A stretch of DNA of 5,694 nucleotides from Candidatus Omnitrophota bacterium (GTDB lineage Bacteria; Omnitrophota; Gorgyraeia; 2-02-FULL-51-18; JAGOUK01). Positions 5,684-5,694 of this stretch are shown here, in pieces. The position numbers and the translations under genes are program-made. How positions within the stretch are numbered: the stretch's first letter is position 1; each line of letters begins with the position of its first letter. The stretch spans positions 1-5,694 of the forward strand of contig JADGBA010000084.1 in assembly GCA_015231685.1 (NCBI GenBank), written 5' to 3'. The notes below the pieces were generated by a model. The model saw only the letters and a list, made by a program, of their open reading frames with translations, was not told where the DNA came from and searched no databases.

Positions 5684-5694
5684 AAAATACCCCT

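Overview
The window carries seven protein genes, six on the minus strand and one (trmB) on the plus strand. They are tightly packed, with several overlaps. I see no rRNA, tRNA, CRISPR array or intact transposase. The organism looks like a Gram-negative-type bacterium, probably an uncultured anaerobe. The sensor kinase is of a kind familiar from Deltaproteobacteria. The secreted protein at the left edge carries an 'IQDAHTN..GQ' stretch that I associate from memory with Candidatus Omnitrophota (Omnitrophica). The phylum assignment is therefore an inference of moderate to low confidence.

Left part (1-1670): an exported protein of at least 393 residues runs off the left edge. Its visible part resembles the erythromycin-esterase/ChaN/TraB superfamily only distantly. 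Upstream, in the same direction, lies a clear YjbQ (UPF0047) gene. Divergent from yjbQ and about 45 bp away is trmB, the tRNA m7G46 methyltransferase.

Centre (1716-4178): trmB converges on a soluble PAS-histidine kinase gene, and the two coding regions overlap tail-to-tail by 82 bp. The kinase has a five-cysteine cluster in its PAS region and no response regulator beside it. It lies directly downstream of gpmA (2,3-bisphosphoglycerate-dependent phosphoglycerate mutase) and overlaps its end by up to 32 bp, so the two are very likely cotranscribed. A textbook extended -10 element and a strong Shine-Dalgarno sequence precede gpmA.

Right part (4255-5694): a secreted or periplasmic lytic transglycosylase with an AT-rich leader and no ribosome binding site, then an unrecognised four-helix membrane protein. 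The last ~80 bases hold a cluster of short palindromes and a repeated 10-mer, which look like a repeat or mobile-element scar.

Together the genes cover translation (trmB), central metabolism (gpmA), cell-wall remodelling (lytic transglycosylase), signalling (the kinase) and two envelope or secreted proteins of unknown role. No obvious defence or biosynthetic system is present. The items most worth a second look are the left-edge secreted protein, the cysteine-rich kinase coupled to gpmA, and the palindromic right edge.
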